Below are positions 43,830 to 52,720 of a stretch of DNA of 64,000 nucleotides, piece by piece. The notes beneath the pieces are model-generated. The model worked only from the letters and a program-made list of their open reading frames with translations, was not told the origin of the DNA and did no database searches. The stretch is taken from NCBI RefSeq assembly GCF_024256385.1, contig NZ_JAMLFW010000001.1, positions 868,001-932,000 of the forward strand. Direction: 5' to 3'. The number at the start of each line of letters is the position of its first letter. Positions within the stretch are counted from its first letter, which is position 1. This DNA is from Anatilimnocola floriformis. Its GTDB lineage: Bacteria > Planctomycetota > Planctomycetia > Pirellulales > Pirellulaceae. The translations under genes and the position numbers were made by a program.

Positions 43830-46004
43830 TTACTTCATTCCGAGTTCGTTCGCCAAAAACGCCAATACATCCGCCGAAGCATCGATCAACTTGCTCGTCG
43901 GCGTTCCTGCGCCGTGGCCGGCGCGAGTTTCGATGCGGATGAGGGCCGGTTTGTCGCCAGCGTTGGCAGCTTGCAGCGCGGCGGCAAATTTGAAACTATG
44001 GGCCGGCACAACGCGGTCGTCGTGATCGCCGGTAGTTACGAGCGTGGCCGGATATTTCGTCCCCGGCTTCAAGTTGTGCAGCGGCGAATAAGCATGCAGC
44101 ACTTTGAAAAGGTCCGCGTCATCGGCAGAACCGTATTCTGGCGCCCAGGCCCAACCGATGGTGAACTTGTGGTAACGGAGCATATCCATCACACCGACGG
44201 CGGGAACCGCGGCGGCAAACAGATCGGGCCGTTGCGTCATCGCGGCACCGACGAGCAAGCCGCCGTTACTGCCGCCGCGGATGGCGAGCTTTTGCGACGA
44301 CGTATACTTGTTATCGATCAACCACTGGGCCGCGGCGAGGTAGTCGTCGAAGACGTTCTGCTTCTTTTCCTTCATCCCCGCTTCATGCCAGGCTCGGCCA
44401 TACTCGCCGCCGCCGCGCAAGTTCGGCACGGCATACACGCCGCCTTGCTCCAGCCAGGCGATGTTGCTCACCGAGAAGCCGGGCGTGAGCGAAACGTTGA
44501 AGCCGCCGTATGCATACAGGATCGTCGGATTCGAGCCGTCGAGCTTCAGCCCCTTTTGGTAGACGAGGATCATCGGCACCTGCGTGCCATCTTTGCTCTT
44601 GTAGAAAACCTGCTTCGACTCAAAGCGATTTTCATCGAACTTCACCTTCGGCTCGCGGAAGACTTCGCTCTTGCCGGTTGCGACGTCGTAGCGATAGATC
44701 GCGCCGGGAACCGTGTAGCTCGTGAAAGTGTAGAACGTTTCGTTCTCAGCGAACCGGCCCCCAAAACCGCCGGCTGAACCGAGGCCAGGGAAGTTGATGT
44801 CACGCACAAATTTGCCGCTAGGATCAAAGATCTTCACGGCGGAGCAGGCATCGTGCAAATACTCGGCGATCAGATGGCCACCGACCGCGCCGACGCCCTG
44901 CAACGTGTCCTTCGATTCGGGAATCAGCGTCTTCCAGTTGGCGCGCTCTGGCTTCGTAATGTCGATCTCGACGACGCGCTTGCACGGCGCATCGAGATCG
45001 GTCTTGAACCAGAACCGCGTGCCGATGTTGCCGATGAAATCGTAGTCGGCTTCCCACTCGCTGATTAACTCGTGCGTCGTATTTTTCGAATCAGGGCCAT
45101 CGCTGGCTTGCAGGTCTTGATAGAAGATCAGATTCTTCTGCTCGGTGCCACGCCAGACGGTGATGATCACGTAGCGGCCGTCTTCGGTCACGCTACCGCT
45201 GAAGCCCCACTCCTTTTGATCGGCGCGCTCATAGATGAGCTTGTCCTTCGACTGCTCATCGCCCACTTTGTGGTAGTAGAGCTTTTGATAGTAGTTCGCG
45301 CCGGTGTACTTCTCGCCCGCTTTGGGTTCGTCGTATCGGCTGTAGAAAAAGCCGGCGTTGTCGTTGGTCCACGATGCGCCGCTGAACTTGACCCACTTCA
45401 GCACATCGCTGTTGTTCTCGCCGGTGGCGACATTCAGCACTCGCCAGTCGTTCCAATCAGAACCTGCCGAGGCCAGGCTGTAGGCGATCCATTTGCCGTC
45501 GTCGCTTACTACCCAGCTATTGAGGGCAACGGTGCCATCTTGCGACAGCTTGTTGGGATCGAGCAGCACCCGCGGCTCGCCGTGCAATCCATCGGCGACG
45601 TACAGTACGCTCTGATTCTGCAAGCCATCGTTGCGGCTGTAAAAGTACTTTCCATTCCGCGCCCGCGGCAGGCCGAAGCGTTCGTAGTTCCAAAGTTCCT
45701 CGAGACGATCGCGAAACTTCTTTCGCAGCGGCAGGTTTTCCAGATAGCCGAATGTCACTTTGTTCTGCGCGGCGACCCATTCCTTGGTCGCATCGCTATC
45801 GAGTTCTTCCAGCCAGCGATAAGGATCGGCGATCGACGTGCCGTGATAGTCATCCACTTGAGAACCGCGTGCGGTGGCTGGGTATGCAAACTTCATCGGG
45901 GCTCTTTTGCTAACGGACGATGCCTCGCCTTCGCCGGCGCAGACAACGGAAGGTGCGGACATTGCGCACAATGCCGACAAGGCGAACAAACTGGCAAGTT
46001 TCAC
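43830..46004 (-). CDS. Prolyl oligopeptidase (S9 family), exported
   Basis: The start at GTG 46004 opens a normal signal peptide (VKLASLFALSALCAMSA) and is preceded by GGGAG; ATG 46064 gives a 20-residue longer start. About 724 residues. The N-terminal beta-propeller covers roughly residues 60-430, and the alpha/beta hydrolase domain follows. Catalytic Ser in GGSNGGLLVG near 560, Asp in TGDHDDRVV near 645, and His in AGHGAG near 690. It should cleave short peptides after proline. The gene ends 37 bases before the DUF4240 gene. Confidence 0.93.
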   Translation of the reverse strand: MKLASLFALSALCAMSAPSVVCAGEGEASSVSKRAPMKFAYPATARGSQVDDYHGTSIADPYRWLEELDSDATKEWVAAQNKVTFGYLENLPLRKKFRDRLEELWNYERFGLPRARNGKYFYSRNDGLQNQSVLYVADGLHGEPRVLLDPNKLSQDGTVALNSWVVSDDGKWIAYSLASAGSDWNDWRVLNVATGENNSDVLKWVKFSGASWTNDNAGFFYSRYDEPKAGEKYTGANYYQKLYYHKVGDEQSKDKLIYERADQKEWGFSGSVTEDGRYVIITVWRGTEQKNLIFYQDLQASDGPDSKNTTHELISEWEADYDFIGNIGTRFWFKTDLDAPCKRVVEIDITKPERANWKTLIPESKDTLQGVGAVGGHLIAEYLHDACSAVKIFDPSGKFVRDINFPGLGSAGGFGGRFAENETFYTFTSYTVPGAIYRYDVATGKSEVFREPKVKFDENRFESKQVFYKSKDGTQVPMILVYQKGLKLDGSNPTILYAYGGFNVSLTPGFSVSNIAWLEQGGVYAVPNLRGGGEYGRAWHEAGMKEKKQNVFDDYLAAAQWLIDNKYTSSQKLAIRGGSNGGLLVGAAMTQRPDLFAAAVPAVGVMDMLRYHKFTIGWAWAPEYGSADDADLFKVLHAYSPLHNLKPGTKYPATLVTTGDHDDRVVPAHSFKFAAALQAANAGDKPALIRIETRAGHGAGTPTSKLIDASADVLAFLANELGMK

Positions 46005-46194
46005 GGCGGTTGTGCTCCCAAAAACGGAAAAGTCCAACGGGACCCTTGCAATATCGCCATCCATGATCCGAGTGGCAATGGCCTGTTGGTGGAGCGAATA
46101 GATGTCTTACCACGCTGCTAGCGCGACGTTACCGGCGCGGGAGAAATGCAAGTAGCGCTCGCTGGAGAATTTACGCTTGCTGCAATCGCTCGCG

Positions 46195-48201
46195 CTACTC
46201 GTCAGTTCGAAACGTCAGCGCCGGCAAACCTGCTTTGTTATAAAGATTCACCAGCGGATTCCACGCCCAGCCGTAGCGCACAATTTTCGGCTCGGGAATG
46301 TCAGGCGATGAAACAACGATCGTATCGCCATCGATCGTTGCCGTTCCCCACACGAATTGCTTGTCTTCACCAGCGATCGCAAAGCCGGTCAGCTTTTCCT
46401 CGCCCGCTTTGATTGCGAGGCCGCCGTGCAAATGCTTGAACGTCAGGCGGATCTTGTTTCCTTCGATTTTCATGCTTTCGTATTGTGGGCCGGAGTAAAC
46501 AAGTTCCTTTTCGCCATAGAGTAAATGTCGTGCCGAGAGGGCTAAACGCCGGCCGACTTCTTGTTTGTTCGGCGGATGAATGTTGCCGTCGCCGGTGTCG
46601 ATGGTGTTGGCCAGTCCGGTGCGCGGATCATTGCGCACGGTTCGCCACTGCGACTCGCGGATCTCGGCCCAACCGGGCTCGACCGGCTTGACTTGCTTCG
46701 GGTTGTAGTTGGGAAGCGAAACGATGAAGAACGGCAGTTCGTCGTTGCGAAAATGCTCGCGCCAGTCCGCGATCAAAGTTGGCAGCAAGCGGCGATACTG
46801 CAACCATCGCGGGCCGTTGGCTTCGCCTTGATACCACAGCGCGCCTTTCAGCGCGAACGGCTCGAGCGGCGCGATCATGCCGTTGTACATACCGGTGATC
46901 GTCTTGTAGTGTCCAACTTTCGGCTCCGGAAAAGGTTCGCTAATCTCACTCGCCGCTTTCGATTTCTTGGCTCGCCATTTTCCTGCTGGGCGAACTGGCT
47001 TTTCACCCTGCTTGCTGACCGGCCGCAGGGCCATGTTACTTGCCGCCGAGCAGAAACCGCCGGGGCCGGTTTGATTGAAGATCGCGGCTGACAACAAGTT
47101 TTTCCCTGGCTTCACACGCGAAGCTTCGATGGTGTAGTTACGCGTCGCACCTTTGATTTGGCTCGAGCCCAACAGTTGCCCATTGAACCACACGACGTCG
47201 CAGTCGTTCACAATCGAAAGTTGCAGCAGCAGATTCTCACCTTGCCACTCGGCGGGAATCTCGAGCTCGTGCCGGTACCAAACCAAGCCGTCGAAATCGC
47301 CGATCGTCGTTTCTTCCCACGGCTTGGGAACATCCACTTCGAGCCAATCGCTCGTGTCTAGGTCGGCCGCGGTTGCGTATTTCAGGCGGGCACTCTCGGG
47401 ATCGACTTTGGCCAGCCACTTTTCGAGTTCGGCAAAGTGATCGTAGTCCGCCGTGGTCGCGCCGACTTGCTCCTTGAGTTCGGCGAGTTCTTTCGGAAAG
47501 TCTTCCGGCATGAGCTTCGCGAGCGACGGTCCGCTGACCCAGGCTTCGGCAGCCGTCGCACCAACGGAACTGTGGATGATGCCGACGGGTACTTTTTGCG
47601 TTTGATTGATCTCGCGAGCAAAGAAGTAGCCGACGCCCGAAAAGTTCTTCGCAAACTCCGGCGTGCATTGTTCCCAGCGGGCCGCGGGCGGCAAACGGAG
47701 CGGTACGAGCGACGGATAGAAGTTGACGGTGAACGAGCGAATCTGCGGGTGGTTCGCTTGCTTGATTTCCTCTTCGGCATTCGTCGATAGTCGCACCGGC
47801 CAGTTCATGTTCGACTGACCCGAGCAGAGAAAGACATCGCCGCAGAGGACATTCGTCAGCACTACTTCCTGCTCACCGGCGGTGATTTTCAGCGTGTGTG
47901 GTCCGCCGGCCGGGTAAGGGCCGATTTTGGTTTCCCACTTGCCAGTCGCATCGGCGGTCGCCTTGCCCGCGGCTTGGTCATCGAACCGGATCGCAATCTC
48001 TTCGCCCGGTTTGCTCCAGCCCCAGATCGGCGCCTTCACATCACGCTGCAGAACCATGTCGGTCGAGAAGAGCGGATGTACCAACGGCAACGCCCGCGGC
48101 TGCGTCGGCCACCACGGCTGCGGCCCTTTTGGTTGGGCAATCGCAGTGCTGCAAGAGATCAGTAAGAACGCAAAGAGCAGGGTAGGGGAGAGTAATCTCA
48201 T
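46195..48201 (-). CDS. Sialate O-acetylesterase-like SGNH hydrolase, secreted
   Basis: Start at ATG 48201 (MRLLSPTLLFAFLL), with GTG 48213 as an alternative; 668 residues. Signal peptide residues 1-22. The Ser of block I is in CSGQSNMNW near residue 115. GIIHSSVGATAAEAW near 190 is the Gly-rich second block. A jelly-roll insert (about 280-390) and WYQGEANG near 435, the Asn/Gly region, follow. It removes O-acetyl groups from sialic acid or other sugars outside the cytoplasm. The gene precedes the peptidase gene on the same strand with 190 bases between. Confidence 0.9.
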   Translation of the reverse strand: MRLLSPTLLFAFLLISCSTAIAQPKGPQPWWPTQPRALPLVHPLFSTDMVLQRDVKAPIWGWSKPGEEIAIRFDDQAAGKATADATGKWETKIGPYPAGGPHTLKITAGEQEVVLTNVLCGDVFLCSGQSNMNWPVRLSTNAEEEIKQANHPQIRSFTVNFYPSLVPLRLPPAARWEQCTPEFAKNFSGVGYFFAREINQTQKVPVGIIHSSVGATAAEAWVSGPSLAKLMPEDFPKELAELKEQVGATTADYDHFAELEKWLAKVDPESARLKYATAADLDTSDWLEVDVPKPWEETTIGDFDGLVWYRHELEIPAEWQGENLLLQLSIVNDCDVVWFNGQLLGSSQIKGATRNYTIEASRVKPGKNLLSAAIFNQTGPGGFCSAASNMALRPVSKQGEKPVRPAGKWRAKKSKAASEISEPFPEPKVGHYKTITGMYNGMIAPLEPFALKGALWYQGEANGPRWLQYRRLLPTLIADWREHFRNDELPFFIVSLPNYNPKQVKPVEPGWAEIRESQWRTVRNDPRTGLANTIDTGDGNIHPPNKQEVGRRLALSARHLLYGEKELVYSGPQYESMKIEGNKIRLTFKHLHGGLAIKAGEEKLTGFAIAGEDKQFVWGTATIDGDTIVVSSPDIPEPKIVRYGWAWNPLVNLYNKAGLPALTFRTDE

Positions 48202-48254
48202 CGGCGGGCTCACAAGGCAGGAAGCGAGATGATGAAATACCGCAGAAGCGCGAC

Positions 48255-49640
48255 TTAATTCTCATCCCCGCCGCTGATCAACTTCTCCTCGACCCGATCG
48301 GCTTGCCAGGCGATGGAAGTGACGATGCGTGAGACGTCGAGCGGTGTGACCGTGCTCGCGAGTTGGCTGTGGCGAACAACGACGACTTCACCGGAAGCGG
48401 TCTCTTCGATCGCGAACGCGCCGTCGACCATTTGCGTGTTGTACTTCAGCAGCGCCATCGCGTTTTCGGGCGAGCAGGGGCCGCAGGTTGATGAATAGGC
48501 AATCACCGAATTGCCGCCACGATCTTTTTCGAATTTGATCGCCACCGATTGCTTGCGCAACGCGCCGACAGGAATGGTAACTTGCCACGGCTCGGCAGTT
48601 TCATTGAGTTGCCAGCCAGCCGATTGAGCGACGTTGCGGATGATCGTCTTTGGATCGACCGAGCCAGCCGCAGGGCGCATGGGCGTGATGGTGCTCAAGT
48701 CGGGACCAACCGGCATGCCGCCAGGAATGGCTTGCTGTGGAGCCGATGTCGCTGCCGCTGGCGGTTGGAATTGATTGGGGTTCACTTGCGGCCGATTGGC
48801 CATCGCGTTTTGAATCATACCAGGCAACATCACGCCGTAACCGGCGCCCATGCCCATGCCGACCACGCTGCCGGCCTGGCCGTTCGGGTTGTCGGCGATT
48901 TTGCCGAGGCTGTTGGCCGCTTGATAAACGGTGTAGGCCTGCAAGTCGCCAAGCACACCCATGCTGCTGCGTGCGTCGATGGCTTTCTGTACTTCTTCGG
49001 GGGGCGTGATGGCATTGATAAAGAACTCGGTGAGTTCCAAGCCGTAACGCGTAAAGTCTTGGCCGATCTTCGAAGTGGCTCCCGCGCCGATTTCGTCGAA
49101 CTGCGCTGGCAGATCGAGCAGGCTCGTTTGCGAAGTGGCGAGCAGATCGGTCAAGCGCGAAACAATCAGGTCCTTCAGATACGACTGAATTTCGTCCGTC
49201 GTGTATTTCCCCTGCGTGCCGACCAGGTCATCGAGAAACTTCGTCGAGTCGATGACGCGAAACGCAAACTTGCCGTTGGCCCGCAGCCGCACGATGCCGA
49301 AATCTTTGTCGCGAACCGTGATCGGCTGGCGCGTGCCCCATTTTTGATCGAGGAAGATCTGTTTGCCGACGAAATAAACCTGGGCTTGAAACGGCGACTT
49401 CTCCCACGGAATGGTCAGCAACCGCGTGAGGATCGGCACGTTGAAGGTATACAACGTGTGCTGGCCCGGGCCGAATTTATCGAGCGCTTTGCCGCTGCGA
49501 ACAAAAACCGCTTCCTGGTTCGGCTGGACGATCAACTGCGCGCCGAGCTTGATGTCGGCGGATCCCTCCTGCGGCTCGCGATGCACGATGGTGCGATTGG
49601 TTTGATCGAAAAACTGAATGACTTCAAGTTGCAGACCCAT
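48255..49640 (-). CDS. SPFH-domain protein with YbjN-like C-terminus
   Basis: Start at ATG 49640 ([14 protein letters not shown]), with a GGAG site upstream; 461 residues. The SPFH (band 7) domain spans about residues 10-230. It lacks a membrane segment, as in YdjI/virion-core-like members. After a Gly/Pro-rich linker ([24 protein letters not shown]) the last 120 residues ([16 protein letters not shown] onward) look like a YbjN/T3SS chaperone-type fold. Such proteins form rings at membranes. The protein should assemble on a membrane or other surface and may carry a cargo-binding domain. It begins a run of minus-strand genes toward 39805. Confidence 0.8.
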   Translation of the reverse strand: MGLQLEVIQFFDQTNRTIVHREPQEGSADIKLGAQLIVQPNQEAVFVRSGKALDKFGPGQHTLYTFNVPILTRLLTIPWEKSPFQAQVYFVGKQIFLDQKWGTRQPITVRDKDFGIVRLRANGKFAFRVIDSTKFLDDLVGTQGKYTTDEIQSYLKDLIVSRLTDLLATSQTSLLDLPAQFDEIGAGATSKIGQDFTRYGLELTEFFINAITPPEEVQKAIDARSSMGVLGDLQAYTVYQAANSLGKIADNPNGQAGSVVGMGMGAGYGVMLPGMIQNAMANRPQVNPNQFQPPAAATSAPQQAIPGGMPVGPDLSTITPMRPAAGSVDPKTIIRNVAQSAGWQLNETAEPWQVTIPVGALRKQSVAIKFEKDRGGNSVIAYSSTCGPCSPENAMALLKYNTQMVDGAFAIEETASGEVVVVRHSQLASTVTPLDVSRIVTSIAWQADRVEEKLISGGDEN

Positions 49641-49974
49641 CGCAGACTCCAGCGACGAAAGAAAACGGAGGAGATGCACTCCGTTGTATCGAGCGGCTTG
49701 GGCGATTGAAAGAAGGCTGTACTGTTCGCACAAGAATGCAGCAACTGGGTGGCATGGGTTCTAGCCATGAACTGCAGATCGAACTCAAACCATTCTGAGG
49801 TAACTCCGCGCGTCACTGGCTAGGTGAGGCTCGAGCAGTAATCCGCGAGAGTTCGCAAAGAAAATTGATCCGGCGCCGCGGCTTTACGAAAAACGGCTGC
49901 ATCGGTCGATGCAGCCGCAACGTGAGATCAGAATGGCCGAGGGTTGCGAGTCACGGAGTGACTTCGCCTACGAT
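49641..49974. other. Intergenic region with terminator
   Basis: 334 bases between the SPFH start and the Lys/Glu-rich gene. Nothing gene-like apart from the terminator at 49889-49917; it probably holds the SPFH promoter as well. Confidence 0.5.
49889..49917 (-). terminator. Rho-independent terminator after the Lys/Glu-rich gene
   Basis: A perfect 11-base stem (49894-49904 with 49907-49917), CGGCTGCATCG in the left arm, is followed on the minus strand by five T. It lies 58 bases past the stop of the gene at 49975-50316, a textbook terminator. Confidence 0.85.
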
Positions 49975-50316
49975 TTACTCTTCGACGGCTTCCTTGACCT
50001 TGGCCACGAAGTGCGGGTTCTTGCCGCCGGTCGAGAGTTCGGCAGCCTTGGCTTCGGCTTGCTTCTTTTGGGTGAAGTCGTACTTGGCGATCCGCTTCGA
50101 GGCTTGGTTGAACACACCCCAGAAGAGCTTCAAGCGGGCCGGCTCGGTGCTCTTCGCGCGGCTCTTACGCTTGGTGGCGGCTTTCTTCTTTTTTTTGCCA
50201 CCAGTGGCTTCGCCTTCTTCACCGGCTTCAACTTCGGCTTCTTCTCCAGCGCCACGGGCTTCGGCGGCGTCCGATTGTTCACGCAACTCGCGACGATTGA
50301 TAACTTTACGTGCCAT
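49975..50316 (-). CDS. Small Lys/Glu-rich protein of unknown function
   Basis: 113 residues from ATG 50316. An acidic segment (about 15-45, AEARGAGEEAEVEAGEEGE) is followed by a poly-Lys patch (GGKKKKKAATKRKSRAKS) and then a compact C-terminal domain (residues 62-113, LKLFWGVFNQASKRIAKYDF). Small proteins of this composition occur in planctomycetes and may bind nucleic acid through the Lys patch. No family name can be given. A strong terminator follows, so the message is short. Confidence 0.75.
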   Translation of the reverse strand: MARKVINRRELREQSDAAEARGAGEEAEVEAGEEGEATGGKKKKKAATKRKSRAKSTEPARLKLFWGVFNQASKRIAKYDFTQKKQAEAKAAELSTGGKNPHFVAKVKEAVEE

Positions 50317-50428
50317 GATGAGTTCTAGCTTGGAGAGCGGTGGAATGTTGCGAAACGGAGATTTTAGCGAGTTTTGTGGGGAGACGGAAGAAGGCAGGAG
50401 AAGGCCTTTCCTGCTGCATTTTGCCTGC

Positions 50429-50725
50429 TTACTCCTCTTCCACCGGCGTGGCCCCCGGCGGAGGTTTGCCGCCGCCGGCGTTCACGTAGCGGGATCGCAT
50501 TTTGGCGTATTCGCCAGCATCCGGAAAATCGATTGCCGTCTCGCCGCGAAGAACGGCTTGCTCAAAGAGCCGCTCCAGATACGGCCGACACCAACCGCAG
50601 CCGGTCCCTGCGCCAAAGCAATCGGCCAGTTGGGCGGGACGCTTCGGTTTCTCGACGCGGATGTAATTGACCACCTTCCGCCGTGTGACGTGAAAGCAAA
50701 GGCAGAGTTCTTCGTCGAGGTTCAT
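50429..50725 (-). CDS. BFD-like [2Fe-2S]-binding protein
   Basis: 98 residues from ATG 50725 (MNLDEELCLCFHVTRR); earlier codons are a repeat element. Cys residues in LCLCFHV and TGCGWCRPYLE (near residue 42) give the CxC and CxxC pattern of bacterioferritin-associated ferredoxin-like domains, which hold a [2Fe-2S] cluster. The C-terminus is Gly/Pro-rich and acidic. It may shuttle electrons for iron release or serve as a subunit of an oxidoreductase; no partner gene is adjacent. Confidence 0.8.
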   Translation of the reverse strand: MNLDEELCLCFHVTRRKVVNYIRVEKPKRPAQLADCFGAGTGCGWCRPYLERLFEQAVLRGETAIDFPDAGEYAKMRSRYVNAGGGKPPPGATPVEEE

Positions 50726-50742
50726 TTTGTTTGCCCCCACTG

Positions 50743-50872
50743 TCGCCTTTCGCTCCGCGAAAGGACGCGTGTTCAAACGGTGAAGTTTTCCTGATCGCCG
50801 GTTTCCGCTGCTCATCTAGTACCGACGCAGCGTGCGGAAAACGCGTGCTTTCACGGAGTGAAAGCCGACTAA
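50743..50872. repeat. Pair of inverted REP-like elements of a second family
   Basis: Two elements face inward: GTCGCCTTTCG...CGAAAGGACGCG (plus, near 50745-50774) and, on the minus strand from 50872, TAGTCGGCTTTCAC...GTGAAAGCACGCG. They share the head GTCG, the stem, and the downstream ACGCG. The M20 peptidase stop codon TAG (50869-50871) lies in the second head. No GTAG head, so this is a different family from the 3083 type. Confidence 0.75.
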
Positions 50873-52068
50873 GCCGTTGCCAGGTGCAGCGCTATCCGGC
50901 ACGCATCGCGATACATCTTCAAATCCAACATCTCACTCGTCATGTGAACATTCATCTGCCCGCAACCAAGCGTGACCGTGGGGATGCCGTGCAGGTTCGT
51001 CCAATTCGCATCGACTCCGCCATTGCTGATCGCCTGCAATGGTTCGCGGCCGACAGCGCGAACTGCCTCTTCGGCCAGTTGTACGCAGGGGGAATCCGAT
51101 TCGAGCTTGAACGACTCATAATCGAGCCGGCCGTCGATCGTCACGCTGCCTCGTTTCCCTTCGCTGTTCTTGATTTCCTTGGCCGCGCTTTTGAAGGCCT
51201 TTTCAATTTCGCCGATCAGTTTGGCGCGGAACTTCGGATCGTGACTACGGGCTTCAGCTTTGATCGTTACGGCGTCCGTCACAACGTTGGTCGCTTCGCC
51301 GCCGTGGATGAAACCGACGTTGCTCGTGCCGCGGCTCTTGCCTTTCTCGACCAGACCATGCCAACCGCCGCGCTGCAGATCGGCGATGGCAAGCGCAGCA
51401 ATGCCAATCGCGCTGATGCCGCGTTCCGGCGCCACGCCCGCATGACTCGCCTGGCCGGCGATCTTGATATCCATCCGATAACCGCCCGTCGCGCCGACGG
51501 TCAGTTTGTTCGCAGCACCGCCGTCCCAATTGAACGCCATCGCTGGCTTGCCCAGCAGCGGCACCTGCAGGTTGCGAGCGCCCTGCAAACCGATCTCTTC
51601 TTGAGTGAACCAGCAGAACGTCAGCGGCGGATGCGGCAGCTTATTGCGGAGAATCTCGAGAGCGGCCGTGAGGATGGTCGCCGCGCCGGCTCGGTCGTCG
51701 CCACCGAGGCCCGTCGCGGGATTAGCCGAGCGAATAAACTCGCCGTCGCGCTTCGGCTCGCACCCAACGCAGATCGGCACGGTATCCATGTGGGCCGACA
51801 ACATCCGCCGCGGCGCCTTCTTCGTTCCCGGCAATTTGAAAATCAGATTGCCGACTTCCCCCTTGAGAATCGACTTGGTGTGGGCGTTGTCGGTAATAAT
51901 CGCCTCGGCGGGCGCGCCTGCGGCGAGCAACTGCTCCTTGATAAACGCGACGACCTTACCTTCCTCGCCGCTCTTGCCGGGAATCGGCAGCAAATCGAGG
52001 ATCAGCTGCTCGGCCTTCTTCAGGTCAGGCTCATGTTGCAGGGAGGGGACGGCGTTTTTTTTGGCCAT
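50869..52068 (-). CDS. M20-family metallopeptidase, PepT-like
   Basis: 399 residues. Metal-binding and catalytic residues: SAHMDTVP near residue 90 (His), GGDDRAGAA near 123 (bridging Asp), TQEEIGLQG near 150 (catalytic Glu), NWDGG near 175 (Asp) and NVHMTSE near 377 (His). The layout and length fit tripeptidase PepT or related exopeptidases that act on short peptides. No signal peptide, so it is cytosolic. Its stop lies within the repeat at 50743-50872. Confidence 0.9.
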   Translation of the reverse strand: MAKKNAVPSLQHEPDLKKAEQLILDLLPIPGKSGEEGKVVAFIKEQLLAAGAPAEAIITDNAHTKSILKGEVGNLIFKLPGTKKAPRRMLSAHMDTVPICVGCEPKRDGEFIRSANPATGLGGDDRAGAATILTAALEILRNKLPHPPLTFCWFTQEEIGLQGARNLQVPLLGKPAMAFNWDGGAANKLTVGATGGYRMDIKIAGQASHAGVAPERGISAIGIAALAIADLQRGGWHGLVEKGKSRGTSNVGFIHGGEATNVVTDAVTIKAEARSHDPKFRAKLIGEIEKAFKSAAKEIKNSEGKRGSVTIDGRLDYESFKLESDSPCVQLAEEAVRAVGREPLQAISNGGVDANWTNLHGIPTVTLGCGQMNVHMTSEMLDLKMYRDACRIALHLATA

Positions 52069-52076
52069 TGTCTTAG

Positions 52077-52175
52077 GTAGCCCGTAGCGTTAGCGAGGGC
52101 GATTCTCTTGTTCAAGTGCGAAGCGAAGCGGGCATCGTCGATTCCCATGGACTCCCTCGCTTAACGCTCAGGGCT
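52077..52175. repeat. Degenerate GTAG-headed inverted repeat
   Basis: GTAGCCCGTAGCGTTAGCGA begins at 52077; a partly matching complement, read inward from 52175, contains GAGCGTTAAGCGAGGG. The arms have about four differences or gaps. It lies just upstream of the M20 peptidase start and the plus-strand gene at 52243. Confidence 0.6.
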
Positions 52176-52242
52176 TTCTTGGAAAGGCGACTGTAGCGGC
52201 TATTATAGACATCCCGTTCTTCTTTGGTCACAGGAGTCCTTC

Positions 52243-52698
52243 GTGCGTATCTTTCTCGCGGGCATCATGCAGGGTTCGCATCTCGGCGCGGTGATGCACT
52301 ACCAGGGCTATCGAGAGCAATTGCGCGAACTGCTGCAGCAACATTTGCCCGAGGTTGAGGTCTACGATCCGCTGGCCGATCATCAGTTGTCGCTCGATTA
52401 CACCGATGAAATGGCGCGCGAAGTCTTTCTAAACCACAACCGGATGTGCGGCCAGGTCGACGTGCTGATCGCCTTTGTGCCGGAAGCATCGATGGGCACG
52501 GCCATTGAAATGTGGGAAGCCTGGCGAGCAAACCGCGTGGTCATCGCTATCAGCCCGCTGACACTCAATTGGACGATTAAGTACTGCAGCCATCTGGTCT
52601 ACGTCGATCTCGTGAGTTTTCAAGCCGACCTCGCCAGTGGAGATCTGGCTGCGAAAATTGCGGCGATTCAAGCCCGTTTTGGCACTGGGACAAATTGA
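52243..52698 (+). CDS. Nucleoside 2-deoxyribosyltransferase-like protein
   Basis: 151 residues from GTG 52243, with an AGGAG site 10 bases upstream. MRIFLAGIMQGS opens the fold, VEVYDPLADHQ near residue 38 and DVLIAFVPEASMGTAIEMWEAW near 74 match the nucleoside deoxyribosyltransferase superfamily, where the late Glu is the nucleophile. It could act on nucleosides or nucleotides, or could be a related hydrolase. The next gene (rlmN) starts 22 bases on, so they form one unit. Confidence 0.7.
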   Translation: MRIFLAGIMQGSHLGAVMHYQGYREQLRELLQQHLPEVEVYDPLADHQLSLDYTDEMAREVFLNHNRMCGQVDVLIAFVPEASMGTAIEMWEAWRANRVVIAISPLTLNWTIKYCSHLVYVDLVSFQADLASGDLAAKIAAIQARFGTGTN

Positions 52699-52720
52699 GG
52701 CGGCATGGCAGAATGGAGCG

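Noticed and set aside
43830-49640. Sialic acid catabolic cluster
   Set aside because: Only an esterase is present; no sialidase, transporter, aldolase or kinase genes are near it.
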